Part shown: positions 13,414 through 13,661 of the stretch, in pieces
Layout: every line of letters starts with the position of its first letter
Position numbering within the stretch: position 1 is the first letter of the stretch
NCBI GenBank assembly: GCA_963725415.1
Contig: CAVRZY010000124.1
Coordinates: forward strand, 1 to 13,661
Length of the DNA stretch: 13,661 bases
Reading direction: 5' to 3'
DNA from: CAVRZY01 sp963725415
GTDB lineage: Bacteria; Acidobacteriota; Terriglobia; Bryobacterales; Bryobacteraceae
Translations under genes and position numbers: made by a program
Notes under the pieces: model-generated
Told to the model about the DNA's origin: nothing
Database searches by the model: none
The model's input: only the letters and a program-made list of their open reading frames with translations

Positions 13414-13606
13414 TCCGTCGGGCGGCCTGCTCGCGAGTGCGATCGGAACAGTGCGGTTGCGGTATCTGGAACAATCGCCGATTCTGGTTCGCGGGCCAGT
13501 GACGGGACGCTACTACGAGTTCTCGGAGGCGCAACCGGATCAACACGTCGATTCCCGCGACGCGCCGCAACTGCTGCGCACCAGCTTCTTCCGCCGGGCC
13601 AATTGA
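13325..13606 (+). CDS. Small protein beginning MPCCGQ, unknown function
   Basis: This encodes 93 residues from ATG 13325, with GGAAG-type bases 8-13 nt upstream. The N-terminus MPCCGQNR puts two adjacent Cys residues at positions 3-4. A polar Pro/Ala linker leads to a compact part, IGTVRLRYLEQSPILVRGPV followed by TGRYYEFSEAQPDQHVD and a C-terminal LLRTSFFRRAN. I recognise this RGPVTGRxYEFS...DARDAxxLLRTxFFRR type as a recurrent small hypothetical, but know no function. It overlaps the DUF1360 gene by 89 bases and shares its transcript. The compact domain is convincing; the exact start is less so. Confidence 0.65.
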   Translation: MPCCGQNRSAWKDTSAPQRQTTPPQLPAANPSGGLLASAIGTVRLRYLEQSPILVRGPVTGRYYEFSEAQPDQHVDSRDAPQLLRTSFFRRAN

Positions 13607-13645
13607 ACTTGGTAAGACAACTGGAGTGTAAGCTTGTCTTCAAGT
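13607..13645 (+). terminator. Hairpin after the operon, possible terminator
   Basis: Directly after the stop codon, ACTTG (13607-13611) and AAGACAA (13614-13620), separated by a 2-base bulge, pair with TTGTCTT (13634-13640) and CAAGT (13641-13645) around a 13-nt loop. No clear T-run follows. CAAGTACTTG (13641-13650) is also a palindrome. Confidence 0.4.
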
Positions 13646-13661
13646 ACTTGTCGATTGAGAC

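Overview
The window looks like part of a large, GC-rich genome, most likely an acidobacterium of the Solibacter/Bryobacter type. That assignment is an inference. It rests on the GC-rich composition, a secreted DUF5107 protein, the tail of a MacB/ADOP-type ABC permease, a Ser/Thr kinase fragment and many gene remnants between genes. No ribosomal RNA or other strong taxonomic marker is present.

Layout. (1) 1-993, minus: the 5' part of a secreted DUF5107 protein that runs off the left edge. (2) 994-4413: a decayed stretch holding an ABC-permease tail, an intact VapB-like antitoxin followed by a broken vapC, one secreted protein of unknown function, a 48-bp repeat present twice, a kinase N-terminal remnant and a nested palindrome. 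(3) 4414-9756: seven minus-strand genes, each followed by an imperfect palindrome with the layout of an integron attC site. This is the main discovery: an integron gene-cassette array. No integrase is visible on the side where it would be expected, so within this window it is a CALIN (attC cluster lacking an integrase). (4) 9757-10479: a possible promoter reading into the array, an ABC-2 permease tail and small hairpins. (5) 10480-13606, plus: a near-consensus sigma-70 promoter preceded by five short repeats, then a compact three-gene operon. It encodes a Cys-rich 796-residue protein with an internal duplication, a DUF1360 membrane protein, and a 93-residue protein beginning MPCCGQ. A hairpin follows it.

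How the genes work together. The cassettes, in order of transcription (high to low coordinate), encode an HNH nuclease-like protein, a class III cyclase-like protein, a helical protein of unknown function, an unknown protein, a PD-(D/E)XK nuclease-like protein, an AbiJ-N4/HEPN (STM4504/CBY_0614) protein and a TIR-like protein with a Cys cluster. At least four of these resemble families known from phage defence or DNA/RNA cleavage, so the array may be a mobile store of defence-type genes. The families are recognised by motif only; the joint role is inference. The 10602-13606 operon is a separate unit of unknown function.
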